Shown here: piece after piece, positions 26,219-35,590 of the stretch
Numbering within the stretch: the first letter of the stretch is position 1
Layout: each line of letters begins with the position of its first letter
Assembly (NCBI RefSeq): GCF_002794355.1
Contig: NZ_PGOI01000009.1
Span: 124,001-188,000, forward strand
Direction: 5' to 3'
Origin: Pseudorhodobacter sp. MZDSW-24AT
Lineage (GTDB): Bacteria; Pseudomonadota; Alphaproteobacteria; Rhodobacterales; Rhodobacteraceae
DNA: 64,000 nt
Translations under genes and position numbers: made by a program
The notes under the pieces: model-generated
What the model was told of the DNA's origin: nothing
Database searches by the model: none
What the model saw: the letters and a program-made list of their open reading frames with translations, nothing else

Positions 26219-27135
26219 ATCGTCATTCTGTCGACTGGGCGGGTCCCATGCCCGCGATCACCACGCCCTTCCGCAAGGATCTGACGATTGACGAAGAGTC
26301 TTTCGTGGCCAACATCGACCGGCTGTTTGCAGCCGGATCAACGGGCATGGTCGCGGCAGGTTGCACCGGCGAGTTCTGGGCGTTGAGCTTGAAAGAGCGG
26401 GCCCGCCTTGCCAAGGTGACCGCGGAAGCCTGCAAAGGCAAAGGGCCCGCGATCATCGGAACCGGCGCAATCCGCCAAGAAGAGGTCATCGAGCAAATCC
26501 ACGCTGTCAAGGAAGCGGGCGGTGATGGCGTGCTGGTGCTGCCACCCTTCTTTGCACACCTGACAGAGTCCGAAATCATCGCGCATTTCGAAGCCGTCAA
26601 TGCCGCCAGCGTTTTGCCCATCGTGCTGTATAACATTCCGGGCAATGCCGGGAATGCGATCACGCCCGCCATTGCCAGCCGTTTGGCCGATCTGGACAAG
26701 GTGGTGGCGATCAAGGAATCCTCGGGCGACTGGCGCAACTTCCATGCGACCTTGCTGCAAGTGCGCGACCGGATCCGGGTCTATTGCGGGCCGTCCTCGG
26801 TGTACGGCGTGGCGGCGACGCTTGCCGGGGCCGATGGGCTGATCGACTGTTTCCCCAACGTCTGGGACAAGGGCTGTCAGGATCTGTGGCACGCCACCAA
26901 GGCAGGGCGCCTTGACGAGGCTTGGGCGTTGCAGCGCATCGGGATCGAGATGACCCATCTGTTCACCTCGGAAGGCCGCTCGCTTTATCCGGCCACAAAG
27001 GCTGCTATGAACTTCCTTGGCCTTCCCGGCGGGGGTGAACTGCGTCCGCCGCTGCGGGCGCTTTCGGGCGCGCCGCTTCAGGGCTTGAAGGCCGGAATGG
27101 AGGCGCTTTTGGCGCCGGAAGCAAAGGTGGCATGA
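26215..27135 (+). CDS. DapA/KDG-aldolase family lyase (second copy)
   Basis: A 306-residue DHDPS-superfamily TIM barrel. The Schiff-base lysine is Lys167 (VAIKESS), the tyrosine is in LYNIPG, and GCTGEFWAL is the substrate-carboxylate loop. The start is an uncommon TTG at 26215, supported by AAAGGAG 7 nt upstream and by the TTGA overlap with the ATPase stop. It is divergent from the copy at 12488-13435. Its place directly after a transporter suggests it acts early on the imported carbon skeleton. Confidence 0.86.
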   Translation: MNRHSVDWAGPMPAITTPFRKDLTIDEESFVANIDRLFAAGSTGMVAAGCTGEFWALSLKERARLAKVTAEACKGKGPAIIGTGAIRQEEVIEQIHAVKEAGGDGVLVLPPFFAHLTESEIIAHFEAVNAASVLPIVLYNIPGNAGNAITPAIASRLADLDKVVAIKESSGDWRNFHATLLQVRDRIRVYCGPSSVYGVAATLAGADGLIDCFPNVWDKGCQDLWHATKAGRLDEAWALQRIGIEMTHLFTSEGRSLYPATKAAMNFLGLPGGGELRPPLRALSGAPLQGLKAGMEALLAPEAKVA

Positions 27136-27917
27136 TGGAACTGGGACTGAAGGGGCGGCGGGCGATCGTCACCGCAGCATCGCGAGGGCTGGGGCTGGCA
27201 ACGGCGCGGTCTTTGGCGCGGGAAGGCGTTTCGGTGGTGATGAACGCCCGCTCGGCGGGGCCGCTGGAAGAGGCGGCTTCGGCGATCCGCGCGGAGTTTG
27301 GTGTCGAGGCGATCCCGGTCGCGGTGGATTTCAACACCGCCGAAGGCCGGGCCGAGATTCTTTCGGCGGCGGGGCAGGTTGATATTCTGGTCAACAACCC
27401 GGGCGTTCGCCAAGTGCCCACCCCTTCGGCCCAGATCACATCGGAAGACTGGCGGCATTGGCTTGAGGTGCATTTCCTGTCATCGGTCGAGATGATTCAG
27501 GCGGTGACGCCCGGGATGATCGAGCGTCGCTTTGGTCGCATCGTCAACATGAGCGTCAGCTTCATCAAGTTCCCGCAGGTGGGCTTTGCGCATTCGCACG
27601 CGGCGCGTCTGGCGCTGTCGGGGGCGGTGGCGGCGATGTCGCGCGAATTGCTCCCCCATAACGTGACCGTAAACACCGTCTGCCCCGGTTTGTTCGACAC
27701 GGATGCGTTGCACACGAACCTGCATGGCCATGCCAAGCGCGGCAACACCACCTATGAGGCGATCCTGAAGAACCGGCTGGAAACCTGCCCCGCCGGACGC
27801 TTGGGCGACCCGTCGGAATGCGGCGATCTGATTGCCTTCTTGTGCTCGGCGCAGGCTGGGTTCATCTCGGGGCAGAACATCGTCAATGACGGCGGCGTCT
27901 ATCAGGGATTGTTCTGA
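27132..27917 (+). CDS. SDR family protein with altered catalytic residues
   Basis: A 261-residue SDR with a normal N-terminal fold and cofactor motif (TAASRGLGLA) and a serine in NMSVSF. In the active-site helix where Tyr-x3-Lys is expected, the sequence reads HSHAARLALSG, so tyrosine aligns with Ser and lysine with Arg. Some SDR subfamilies (I recall PRK07062-like ones) share this change and may use other catalysis. It overlaps both neighbours (ATGA upstream, a single base downstream). Confidence 0.82.
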   Translation: MMELGLKGRRAIVTAASRGLGLATARSLAREGVSVVMNARSAGPLEEAASAIRAEFGVEAIPVAVDFNTAEGRAEILSAAGQVDILVNNPGVRQVPTPSAQITSEDWRHWLEVHFLSSVEMIQAVTPGMIERRFGRIVNMSVSFIKFPQVGFAHSHAARLALSGAVAAMSRELLPHNVTVNTVCPGLFDTDALHTNLHGHAKRGNTTYEAILKNRLETCPAGRLGDPSECGDLIAFLCSAQAGFISGQNIVNDGGVYQGLF

Positions 27918-28615
27918 TGGCGCGGGTGGTTCTGATCTCGGGCGGTGGCCGCGGACTTGGGGCCGCCATCACCGACCGCCTGCTGGCGGATGGCTGGTCC
28001 GTGTCGCTGGGTCTGCGTGATGTGGCGCGGGCGACGCGTTTTGGCCTGCCAGACCGCGTTCAGGCGGTGGCCTTTGATGCGACCGACCCGGCTGCCGCCC
28101 CGGCTTGGGTGGCGGCGGCGGTCGAACGCTTTGGCCGCATTGATGCTTTGGTGAACAATGCCGGCATCATGCATATGGTGGATTTTGAAAAGGGCTCGGA
28201 AGACGAGCTTGACGCCATGTGGGGCGTGAACGTCAAGGCGCCGTTCCGCCTGATCCGGGCCGCGTTGCCGCATTTGCGCCAGACGGGGCAAGGCCGGGTG
28301 GTCAATGTCGCCTCGACCGACGCCAAGCGGTATCGCAACGGCACCAGTGTTGGCTATTCCATGACCAAACACGCCCTGCTGTCGATGACGCAGGCGGTGC
28401 GTGCCGCTGCGTGGGACGATGGCGTGCGCGCCACCGCGCTGTGCCCCGGCGCCATTGATACCGATCTCTTGGCCAATGTGACCGGAGCCACCCCGAAACC
28501 TGACCGCCTGACGCCCGAAACCGTGGCCGGCATGGTGTCTTTCCTGTTGTCGCTGCCCAATCAGGCGAGCGTTCCGGAACTGATCGCCAACACCCGGCAG
28601 GAGAGTTTGATATGA
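27917..28615 (+). CDS. SDR family oxidoreductase
   Basis: A 232-residue classical [13 protein letters not shown] cofactor motif, NNAGIMH, catalytic serine in NVASTDA, and Tyr-x3-Lys in YSMTKHAL. It starts within the TGATG at the end of the preceding SDR and overlaps the aminotransferase gene by ATGA. Short for the family, but all core motifs are present. Confidence 0.88.
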   Translation: MARVVLISGGGRGLGAAITDRLLADGWSVSLGLRDVARATRFGLPDRVQAVAFDATDPAAAPAWVAAAVERFGRIDALVNNAGIMHMVDFEKGSEDELDAMWGVNVKAPFRLIRAALPHLRQTGQGRVVNVASTDAKRYRNGTSVGYSMTKHALLSMTQAVRAAAWDDGVRATALCPGAIDTDLLANVTGATPKPDRLTPETVAGMVSFLLSLPNQASVPELIANTRQESLI

Positions 28616-29991
28616 CCCTTGATCCGCGCCTGAATGATGATCTTGCCGCATGGGATGCGGCGCATTTCCTGCACCCCACCACCCATATCGCCAATCATGC
28701 CAAAGGCGTGGTGGCCGGGCGCATCGTGACCGGAGGCGATGGCTGCACCATCGTGGACCGGGACGGCAATCGTTTTCTGGATGGTTTCGCGGCGCTTTAC
28801 TGCGTGAACGCAGGCTATGGTCGTCCGGAGATTGCCGATGCCATGGCCAAACAGGCGCATGAGCTGGCGTTTTTCCACAGCTTTGGCGGGCATGGCAACG
28901 AACCTGCCATCCGGCTGGCCAAGATGGTGATGGACCGCGCCCCCGCCCATATGAGCCGGGTGTTCTTCGGTCTGTCCGGGTCGGACGCCAATGAGACCAA
29001 CGTCAAGCTGGCCTGGCATTACCACATCCTCAGGGGGCAGCCGCAGCGGCGCAAGATCATCTCGCGCTGGCGGGCCTATCATGGATCGGGGATCGTCTCG
29101 GGCTCGATGACGGGCTTGCCCGGCTATCACACCCGCATGGGCCTGCCCTTGCCCGGCTTCTTGCACACCCACACGCCGCATTTCCTGCGGCGCCCGCAGG
29201 ATGACATGGACGAGGCCACGCATCTGGACTGGCTGATCGCCGAGCTGGAGCAGATGATCGAGGCCGAGGGTCCCGACACCATCGCCGCTTTTGCGGGCGA
29301 GCCTGCGATGGGCACCGGCGGCATCATCCCGCCGCCGCCCGGCTATTGGGCGCGGGTGCAAGAGGTGCTGGACCGCCACGGCATTCTGCTGATCGCGGAT
29401 GAGGTGGTGACGGGCTTTGGCCGCACCGGGTCGATGTTCGGGTCGGATCACTTTGGCCTGCGCCCGGATTTCATCACGGTCGCCAAAGGGCTGACATCGG
29501 CCTATGCGCCGCTGTCGGGGTCGATCATCTCGAAACGGGTGATGGATGTGCTGCTGACCGGTTCCGAAGAGCATGGGATGCTGGCGCATGGCTTCACCTA
29601 TTCCGCGCACCCCGTGTGCGCGGCGGCCGGTGTTGCCACCTTGGATTTGGTCGACAGCATGGGTCTGGTCGCCAATGCGGGCAAGGTGGGGGCCTATTTC
29701 AAGGGCGCCTTGACCGATGCCTTGGGCGCGCATCCGAATGTGGCGGAAATCCGGGGCGAGGGCTTGATGCTGGCGCTGGAATTCATGGCCGATCCGGGCA
29801 AGCGGGAGTGGTTCGCTCCGATGACGGTGGTGCCCAAGATCACTGCCGCCATGCTGACGCGCGGCGTGATCGCGCGGCCCTTGCCTGAAGGCAATATTCT
29901 GGGCTTCGCGCCGCCGCTGTGCCTGACGGAAGCCGAGGCCGATCGCATGGTCTCGACGCTCAAGGATGCGGTGACCGAGGTTCTGGGCTGA
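28612..29991 (+). CDS. Class III PLP-dependent aminotransferase
   Basis: A 459-residue fold-type I aminotransferase. The PLP lysine is Lys292 (VAKGLTS); [12 protein letters not shown] holds the Asp that contacts the pyridine nitrogen. The sequence is of the omega-amino acid/polyamine/taurine:pyruvate branch ([16 protein letters not shown]). Together with the aldehyde dehydrogenase it could convert a terminal amine to an acid through a semialdehyde. ATGA overlap with the SDR gene shows membership of the long operon. Confidence 0.9.
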   Translation: MTLDPRLNDDLAAWDAAHFLHPTTHIANHAKGVVAGRIVTGGDGCTIVDRDGNRFLDGFAALYCVNAGYGRPEIADAMAKQAHELAFFHSFGGHGNEPAIRLAKMVMDRAPAHMSRVFFGLSGSDANETNVKLAWHYHILRGQPQRRKIISRWRAYHGSGIVSGSMTGLPGYHTRMGLPLPGFLHTHTPHFLRRPQDDMDEATHLDWLIAELEQMIEAEGPDTIAAFAGEPAMGTGGIIPPPPGYWARVQEVLDRHGILLIADEVVTGFGRTGSMFGSDHFGLRPDFITVAKGLTSAYAPLSGSIISKRVMDVLLTGSEEHGMLAHGFTYSAHPVCAAAGVATLDLVDSMGLVANAGKVGAYFKGALTDALGAHPNVAEIRGEGLMLALEFMADPGKREWFAPMTVVPKITAAMLTRGVIARPLPEGNILGFAPPLCLTEAEADRMVSTLKDAVTEVLG

Positions 29992-30018
29992 CGCCGCGAC
30001 GCAACAAAAGGACATGAC

Positions 30019-31467
30019 ATGACTGATTTTTCGTCTTTGGTGCGCGAGCAGAACCTGATCGGCGGCGCTTGGGTCGGGGCCGACTCTGGCGCCATGATTG
30101 ATGTCACCAACCCGGCCACGGGGGCTGTGATTGCGCGCGTGCCAAACGCCGGGGCCGCAGAAACCCGTCGCGCGATTGATGCGGCACAGGCGGCCTTTCC
30201 CGCCTATGCCGCGCTTTCGCTGAATGACCGCGTGGGGATGCTGCGCCGCCTGCATCAGGCGATCATGGATCATCATGAACCGCTCGCCCGCATGATGACC
30301 GCCGAACAAGGCAAGCCTTTGACCGAGGCGCGTGCCGAAGTCGCCTCGAGTGCCGCTTATGTGCTGTGGTTCGCTGAAGAGGCGCGCCGCATCTATGGCG
30401 AGATCATTCCCTCGCCCGTGTTGGGGCGGCGGCTGATGACGACCAAGCACCCGGTTGGCGTGGTGGCGGCCATCACGCCTTGGAACTTCCCGTCGTCGAT
30501 GCTGGCGCGCAAGATTGGTCCGGCTCTGGCGGCAGGCTGCACGGTGGTGGTGAAACCTGCCAGTGCCACCCCGCTGTCGGGGCTGGTCTGGGGCCAACTG
30601 GCCGAGCAGGCGGGCTTTCCCGCCGGGGTGGTCAACGTGCTGACCGGCAGCGCCCGCGCCATCGGCGGCGAGATCATGGCCAATCCCAAGGTGCGCAAGA
30701 TTACCTTTACCGGGTCGACCGACATCGGCAAGGACCTGATCCGCGCCGCCGCTGGCACGGTCAAACGGGTGTCGATGGAGTTGGGCGGCAACGCGCCCTT
30801 CATGGTGTTTGATGATGCCGATCTGGAAAGTGCCGTCAAAGGCGCGATCATCGCCAAGTTCCGCAATGCAGGCCAAACCTGCATCTGCACCAACCGGCTT
30901 TATGTGCAGTCGGGCATCTATGATCGCTTTGTGGCCGCCTTTGCCGAACGTGTGGCCGCGCTGAAAGTGGCCGCTGGAGATGAAGACGGTGCCGAGCAAG
31001 GCCCCATGATCGATGAAGCCGCTGTCGATAAGATGGAAGGCATGCTCGCCGATGCGTTGGAAAAGGGCGGGCAGCTTGTCACCGGGGGCGGGCGCCACCC
31101 GCGCGGCGGCTTGTTCTTCCAGCCAACGGTGATCAAGGACGCGACGCCCGCGATGCGTGTCAGTTCGGAAGAGATCTTCGGCCCTGTGGCGGCGGTCTAC
31201 AAGTTCGAGACCGAGGACGAGGCCATCGCCTTGGCCAATGACACAGAATACGGGCTGGCGGCCTATGCCTATACCCAAGACATGCGGCGCGTGTTCCGGC
31301 TGCAGGATCAACTGGGCTATGGCCTTTTGGGGATCAACGAGGTGCTGATCGTTACGCCCGAAGCACCCTTTGGCGGCATCAAGGAGTCTGGCATGGGCCG
31401 TGAAGGTGGGCATCAGGGCATCGAGGACTTCCTCGACCTGAAATACACCTGCATCGGCGGGCTCTGA
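30019..31467 (+). CDS. NAD(P)-dependent aldehyde dehydrogenase (succinate-semialdehyde dehydrogenase type)
   Basis: A 482-residue ALDH. The catalytic cysteine is Cys288 (GQTCICT) and the general base is Glu254 (SMELGGNAP). TPWNFPSSM and TGSTDIGKDL fit the GabD/SSADH branch. AAAGGA precedes the ATG. It would oxidise the semialdehyde made by the aminotransferase 27 bp upstream. A GC-rich hairpin follows, separating it from the TRAP genes. Exact aldehyde unknown. Confidence 0.9.
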   Translation: MTDFSSLVREQNLIGGAWVGADSGAMIDVTNPATGAVIARVPNAGAAETRRAIDAAQAAFPAYAALSLNDRVGMLRRLHQAIMDHHEPLARMMTAEQGKPLTEARAEVASSAAYVLWFAEEARRIYGEIIPSPVLGRRLMTTKHPVGVVAAITPWNFPSSMLARKIGPALAAGCTVVVKPASATPLSGLVWGQLAEQAGFPAGVVNVLTGSARAIGGEIMANPKVRKITFTGSTDIGKDLIRAAAGTVKRVSMELGGNAPFMVFDDADLESAVKGAIIAKFRNAGQTCICTNRLYVQSGIYDRFVAAFAERVAALKVAAGDEDGAEQGPMIDEAAVDKMEGMLADALEKGGQLVTGGGRHPRGGLFFQPTVIKDATPAMRVSSEEIFGPVAAVYKFETEDEAIALANDTEYGLAAYAYTQDMRRVFRLQDQLGYGLLGINEVLIVTPEAPFGGIKESGMGREGGHQGIEDFLDLKYTCIGGL

Positions 31468-31474
31468 TCGCCCC

Positions 31475-31502
31475 TCGGCCGCCCTGCCCAAGGGGCGGCC
31501 GA
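31475..31502 (+). terminator. Terminator-like hairpin before the TRAP genes
   Basis: A perfect 10-bp stem, TCGGCCGCCC/GGGCGGCCGA with loop TGCCCAAG, following the aldehyde dehydrogenase gene. There is no T-run, so read-through into the TRAP genes is possible. Confidence 0.5.
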
Positions 31503-31588
31503 CACGACTGCGACGATCTGATTTGCGCACATGCCGCAGGCTTTTGCGCGGCATGAAGACACGGCCATCATCACAGGGAGTCACCGAT

Positions 31589-32572
31589 ATGTTCACCATT
31601 TCCAGATCCGGTTTCGTGCGGGGCGTTGTCGCCTCATTTGGCGTGGCCCTGTTGTGCGGTGCGCCCGCCCAAGCCGAAACCACGCTGCGCTTTGCGCATT
31701 TTTCGGTCGAGGATGATCCGAACCACCGCGCGGCCTCGGAACTGGCTGAAATGGTGGCGGCGGCGACGGATGGAGAGGTCAAGATTGCCATCTCGCCCAA
31801 CTCGCAACTTGGTGGCGAGGTGGATGTGGTCGAGGGTATCCTTCTGGGCACGATCGACATGGCCCCGCCCTCTGCCGCCGTTCTGGCGAATTGGGTGCCC
31901 GAAATGAACGTGCTGAACATGCCGTTCGTGTTCCGCGACTGGGACCATTACCAAACGGTGCTGAATGGCCAGATCTATGACGAGCTGAGCGCTGCCGCCG
32001 CGCCCAAGGGACTGCGCTTGCTGGGCTTCATGACCTCAGGCCCGCGCCACATCATGACCTCTTCCGCGGTGAACAGCATGGAGGATCTGGCGGGGCGCAA
32101 GATCCGAACCGTTCAGAACCCGGTGCATGTGGCCACCTTCAACGCCTTTGGCGCCAATGCCACCGCCATCGCCTATCCGGAGGTGTACAGCGCCTTGCAA
32201 AGCGGTGTCGTGGACGGAGCCGATGCGGCCAACACCAATTACTTTACGGCGAAATTCTACGAAGTCGCGCCGTTCTGGGCGCAAGTCAGCTGGCTGTTCT
32301 ACACCAACCCGATTGTGATTTCCGAGGCGAAGTTTCAATCTTTTGATGCCGAAACGCAGCAGGCATTGCTGGAGGCCGGGCGCAAGGTCGGGCAGACCCA
32401 ACAGGCCGATTGGCGGACGAGCGACGACAAGTTGCTGGCGGACCTGACCGCAAATGGTGTCACGGTCACGACACCTGATCCGGCACCTTTCCGTGCCGCC
32501 GCAGAAGCGATTTATGCCGAATTCCTGACGACCGATGAGCAGAAGCGTCTCATGGCGCTGATCACCGAGTAG
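31589..32572 (+). CDS. TRAP transporter substrate-binding protein (DctP family), first system
   Basis: A 327-residue periplasmic receptor. The signal peptide ends AQA|ET at about residue 29; mature TTLRFAHFS and GRKIRTVQNP are DctP-type, the latter with the conserved Arg that binds the ligand carboxylate. The ATG at 31589 follows CAGGGAG; an earlier in-frame codon at 31523 would disrupt the signal peptide. The small and large membrane subunits follow directly. The ligand is expected to be an organic acid. Confidence 0.92.
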   Translation: MFTISRSGFVRGVVASFGVALLCGAPAQAETTLRFAHFSVEDDPNHRAASELAEMVAAATDGEVKIAISPNSQLGGEVDVVEGILLGTIDMAPPSAAVLANWVPEMNVLNMPFVFRDWDHYQTVLNGQIYDELSAAAAPKGLRLLGFMTSGPRHIMTSSAVNSMEDLAGRKIRTVQNPVHVATFNAFGANATAIAYPEVYSALQSGVVDGADAANTNYFTAKFYEVAPFWAQVSWLFYTNPIVISEAKFQSFDAETQQALLEAGRKVGQTQQADWRTSDDKLLADLTANGVTVTTPDPAPFRAAAEAIYAEFLTTDEQKRLMALITE

Positions 32573-32577
32573 GGGAG

Positions 32578-33081
32578 ATGCCTGTCAAGCGCCTGATCGC
32601 CTTTGTGCGGGCCCTGACCACCGGATGCGCCGTCCTCTGCTTTTGTTTCATGGTGCTGGCCGTGAGCGTTCAGGTGATCGGGCGCTATGTTTTGCCGATA
32701 AAGCTTGGCAATGCCGTTGAAAGCGCGGCCTTTGCGCAGGTTTGGCTGGCCTGTCTTGGCGCCGGGCTGGCGCTCCGCCACGGCGCGGTGTTTGCGGTTG
32801 ATGCGCTGCCTGCGGCTTTGCCGCTGTGGGCGGCGCGGGTGGCCTCTGTCTTGATCGCCGCCGGCTCCTTGGTGTTTCTTGCGGTGCTGATCTATGGCGG
32901 CCTCCTCTTGACGCGGCAAGGCGCCTCACAGACCTCGCCCACGTTGCTGCTTCCCATGTGGACCGTTTTCTTGGCCGTTCCTGTTGGTATGGGTTTCATG
33001 GCGCTGGAAGTGGTTTTGCGGGTCTTCGAGCGGTGGTCAGATCCCTTCGCGCCTGTGTTTGAGACGGAGACATCGCAATGA
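32578..33081 (+). CDS. TRAP transporter small permease (DctQ family)
   Basis: A 167-residue protein with four predicted transmembrane helices, the small membrane subunit of the tripartite transporter. It starts 5 bp after the receptor stop with GGGGAG upstream, and overlaps the large subunit by ATGA. FAQVWLACLGAGLALRHG matches the DctQ core. Confidence 0.9.
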   Translation: MPVKRLIAFVRALTTGCAVLCFCFMVLAVSVQVIGRYVLPIKLGNAVESAAFAQVWLACLGAGLALRHGAVFAVDALPAALPLWAARVASVLIAAGSLVFLAVLIYGGLLLTRQGASQTSPTLLLPMWTVFLAVPVGMGFMALEVVLRVFERWSDPFAPVFETETSQ

Positions 33082-34361
33082 TGCCGCTGGGTGGGATGGC
33101 GCTTTTGCTGCTGGCAGGCGGGGTGCCGATTTTCTTCGTGCTGGGTCTGACAGCGCTGGTGTCGGTCATCTACGCAGACCTGCCGCTGGTGCTGTTGGCG
33201 CATCGCTTTTACGCGGGCCTGAACAATTTTACCCTGATGGCCATTCCCTTCTTCATTCTCGCCGGGATGCTGATGGACGCTGGCGGGCTGTCGCGGCGGA
33301 TCGTTGATTTTGCCATGGCCCTGATTGGCTGGGTGACAGGCAGCTTGCTCATGGTGGCAATCGTGGCGGCGACGGCCTTGGCGGCGATGTCCGGGTCGGG
33401 CAGTGCCGACACGGCGGCGGTTTCGGCGGTTCTGCAACCAGAGCTGCGGCGGCGGCGCTATAATGTAGACTTCGCTGCTGCGCTGATTGCCGCTTCGGGC
33501 ACCCTGGCGCAAATCATTCCGCCCAGTCTCATGCTGGTGCTGATCGGCGTGGTGAACAATCTGTCGATCGGTGCGCTGTTCCTTGCCGGGATCTTGCCGG
33601 GCCTTCTGATCCTGCCCGGCTTTTTCTACATCGCACACCGCCATGCCGTACGGGGCGGGCCGCAATATCGGGCTGCCGAGCCTTTTGACGCCAAGCGTCT
33701 GTGGACCACCTTTGTGGCGGCGGTCCCTGCCTTTGGCATGGCAGTGGTCATCATGGGCGGTATCATAGGCGGGATCTTCACCCCGACCGAGGCGGCGGGG
33801 GCGGCCGTCGTTTATGCGCTGATTGTGGGGGCGGTCGTCTACCGCGAGTTGACGTGGTCACGTTTCCTAAACGCCATGGTGCAGGCCAGCGCCTTCACTT
33901 CAGGCATCCTCATTCTGGTTGCGGCGGCCACCACCTTCAACTGGCTGATCGCCGTCGCGGGTTTTCCAGAGATGGTCAAAATCTGGTTTGCCGACAACAT
34001 CACCAATTTCTGGATGTTCCTGCTGATCGTGAACCTGTTGCTCATGATCTTGGGCATGGTGATGGAGAGCCTTGCCATCATTCTGCTGCTGAGTCCGATC
34101 CTGTTGCCCATCGCCGTGTCTTACGGAATTGATCCGGTGCATTTCAGCGTGGTGATGGTCTTCAACTGCGCTGTGGGGATGATCACGCCGCCATTGGGGG
34201 GCGCGGTTTTCGTGGCCGCCACGATCGCGCGGCGGCCCTTTCTCGCGGTGGTCAAGCATGTCTGGCAGCCATGGCTGGTGATGACGGCGGTCTTGCTTGT
34301 GATCTCGTTCGTGCCGTTCTTCACCCTGATCTTGCCTCGGTTGGCGGGTTACATGCCCTAG
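33078..34361 (+). CDS. TRAP transporter large permease (DctM family)
   Basis: A 427-residue membrane protein with about 12 predicted helices that carries substrate with sodium. Family motifs include MAIPFFILAGMLMDAGG, SGSGSADTAAVS, GIFTPTEAAGAAVVYA and GMITPPLGG. It is the last gene before a strong bidirectional terminator. Confidence 0.93.
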   Translation: MMPLGGMALLLLAGGVPIFFVLGLTALVSVIYADLPLVLLAHRFYAGLNNFTLMAIPFFILAGMLMDAGGLSRRIVDFAMALIGWVTGSLLMVAIVAATALAAMSGSGSADTAAVSAVLQPELRRRRYNVDFAAALIAASGTLAQIIPPSLMLVLIGVVNNLSIGALFLAGILPGLLILPGFFYIAHRHAVRGGPQYRAAEPFDAKRLWTTFVAAVPAFGMAVVIMGGIIGGIFTPTEAAGAAVVYALIVGAVVYRELTWSRFLNAMVQASAFTSGILILVAAATTFNWLIAVAGFPEMVKIWFADNITNFWMFLLIVNLLLMILGMVMESLAIILLLSPILLPIAVSYGIDPVHFSVVMVFNCAVGMITPPLGGAVFVAATIARRPFLAVVKHVWQPWLVMTAVLLVISFVPFFTLILPRLAGYMP

Positions 34362-34383
34362 TCACCCTCGGGGCGCAGACCAA

Positions 34384-34413
34384 AAAAAGGGGGGCCGGTT
34401 GGCCCCCCTTTTT
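34384..34413. terminator. Strong bidirectional intrinsic terminator
   Basis: A perfect inverted repeat, A5 GGGGGGCC/GGCCCCCC T5 with loop GGTT, lies between the convergent DctM gene (stop at 34361) and the M24 peptidase gene (stop at 34415). T-runs follow the stem on both strands. Confidence 0.9.
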
Positions 34414-34414
34414 C

Positions 34415-35563
34415 TTACTCGACAACCACCAGATCCTGCCATCCGGTCGTGAGTGCCTCGCCGCCGCCGGGGCGGGCCACAACGCAATCCTCGACCCGGG
34501 CCGAAAAGTTGCCGTCCTGAAAGATCGACGGTTCGATGGTGAAGATCATGCCCTCCTCGACCGGGGTTTCGTCGCCATTGGTCAGGAACGGAGGTTCATG
34601 CACATCCCAGCCGATGCCATGACCCAGACGGTGCCGGAACTTGTCGCCATAGCCGGCATCTGCAATCACATCCCGGGCAATCTTGTCGACTTCCTGACAG
34701 GTGATCGCCCCAGCCTTCAGGGCGGCGATCCCCGCCCGCTGGCTGTCCATGATCAGCCGATGCACCTTGACCTGTTCGTCATTGGGCGCGCCAAAGCTCA
34801 CCGTGCGGCCAAAGTCATAGCACATGCCGTCCAGCACCGCGCCAAAGTCGAACAGCACCGAGACTGGCGCCGTCAGGACACGCGGCCATGTCTCCAGCCT
34901 GCGGCCAAAGCGCATCGGATGGTTGGGGCCGGTGTTGTAAAGCGATGTCGTGAACGACGGCCCCAGCGAGCCGTGACGCTTCATCTGAAAATCAACCTCG
35001 GCGACGATATCCAGTTCTGTCATCCCGATCTTCAGCTTGCTGACGACATCGGCAAAGGCGGCCTCGGTGATACGCCCGGCCTCGCGCATCGTGGCGATCT
35101 CGTCCGCGTCCTTGATCACGCGCAGGGCACGCAGAATGTGGGTGGCCGAGGCAAAGCGCGCCCCCGGCACCAGCTTTTGCAATTCCATCAGGCTTTCGGC
35201 TTCGGCATCGTCCGAGGTTGCAATCGTTGCCCCCTCACGGATGCCCAATTCCTTCAGGATGCCCTGCACCATCTGCACCGGATCGTCCCAATCGCCCAGA
35301 ACACGCACATCCAAGCCGTCGAATCCGTCTTTCGCGCCGAATTCGGCGGTCATGCGGGGGATGGTCAGGATCGGGTCACGGTCGGGGGCGATCCATGCAC
35401 CTTCCAGCCACATGCCGGGGTGCAGGTTGCGGCCATAGTTTGGGATATCGCGGTGAATGCCGGTCAGATAGTCCAGATCGGTGCCGAGGGGGATGAACAC
35501 AAGGTCCGCCTTGCCGGGCAAAAGGCCCCGGAAACGGGTCATGCGGTCTTGGTAGGTAGCCAT
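34415..35563 (-). CDS. M24 family metallopeptidase (Xaa-Pro peptidase/creatinase-like)
   Basis: A 382-residue pita-bread-fold protein. Metal ligands are visible: two Asp in VLFDFG and GMCYDFGRT, His in HRLGHGIGWDVHEPP, Glu in FTIEPSIF and Glu in RVEDCVV. It is the last gene of the second Dpp-type operon, 27 bp after the DppF-like stop, so it probably acts on the imported molecule. Xaa-Pro dipeptidases, creatinase and ectoine hydrolase all share this fold and size, so a peptide is not the only option. Confidence 0.87.
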   Translation of the reverse strand: MATYQDRMTRFRGLLPGKADLVFIPLGTDLDYLTGIHRDIPNYGRNLHPGMWLEGAWIAPDRDPILTIPRMTAEFGAKDGFDGLDVRVLGDWDDPVQMVQGILKELGIREGATIATSDDAEAESLMELQKLVPGARFASATHILRALRVIKDADEIATMREAGRITEAAFADVVSKLKIGMTELDIVAEVDFQMKRHGSLGPSFTTSLYNTGPNHPMRFGRRLETWPRVLTAPVSVLFDFGAVLDGMCYDFGRTVSFGAPNDEQVKVHRLIMDSQRAGIAALKAGAITCQEVDKIARDVIADAGYGDKFRHRLGHGIGWDVHEPPFLTNGDETPVEEGMIFTIEPSIFQDGNFSARVEDCVVARPGGGEALTTGWQDLVVVE

Positions 35564-35590
35564 CAGGTCTCTCCCTTTGGTGGTTCGGAT

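Noticed and set aside
31516-31530. Possible operator before the first TRAP system
   Set aside because: Only one CGCAC half-site fits; neither neighbour at the expected spacing matches. The TRAP genes may be read from upstream instead.
28561-31920. Very long open frame (over 1,100 codons) on the minus strand opposite the aminotransferase, aldehyde dehydrogenase and first TRAP receptor genes
   Set aside because: It is antisense to genes with intact catalytic motifs, has no recognisable domain, and is the usual shadow of GC-rich coding sequence.
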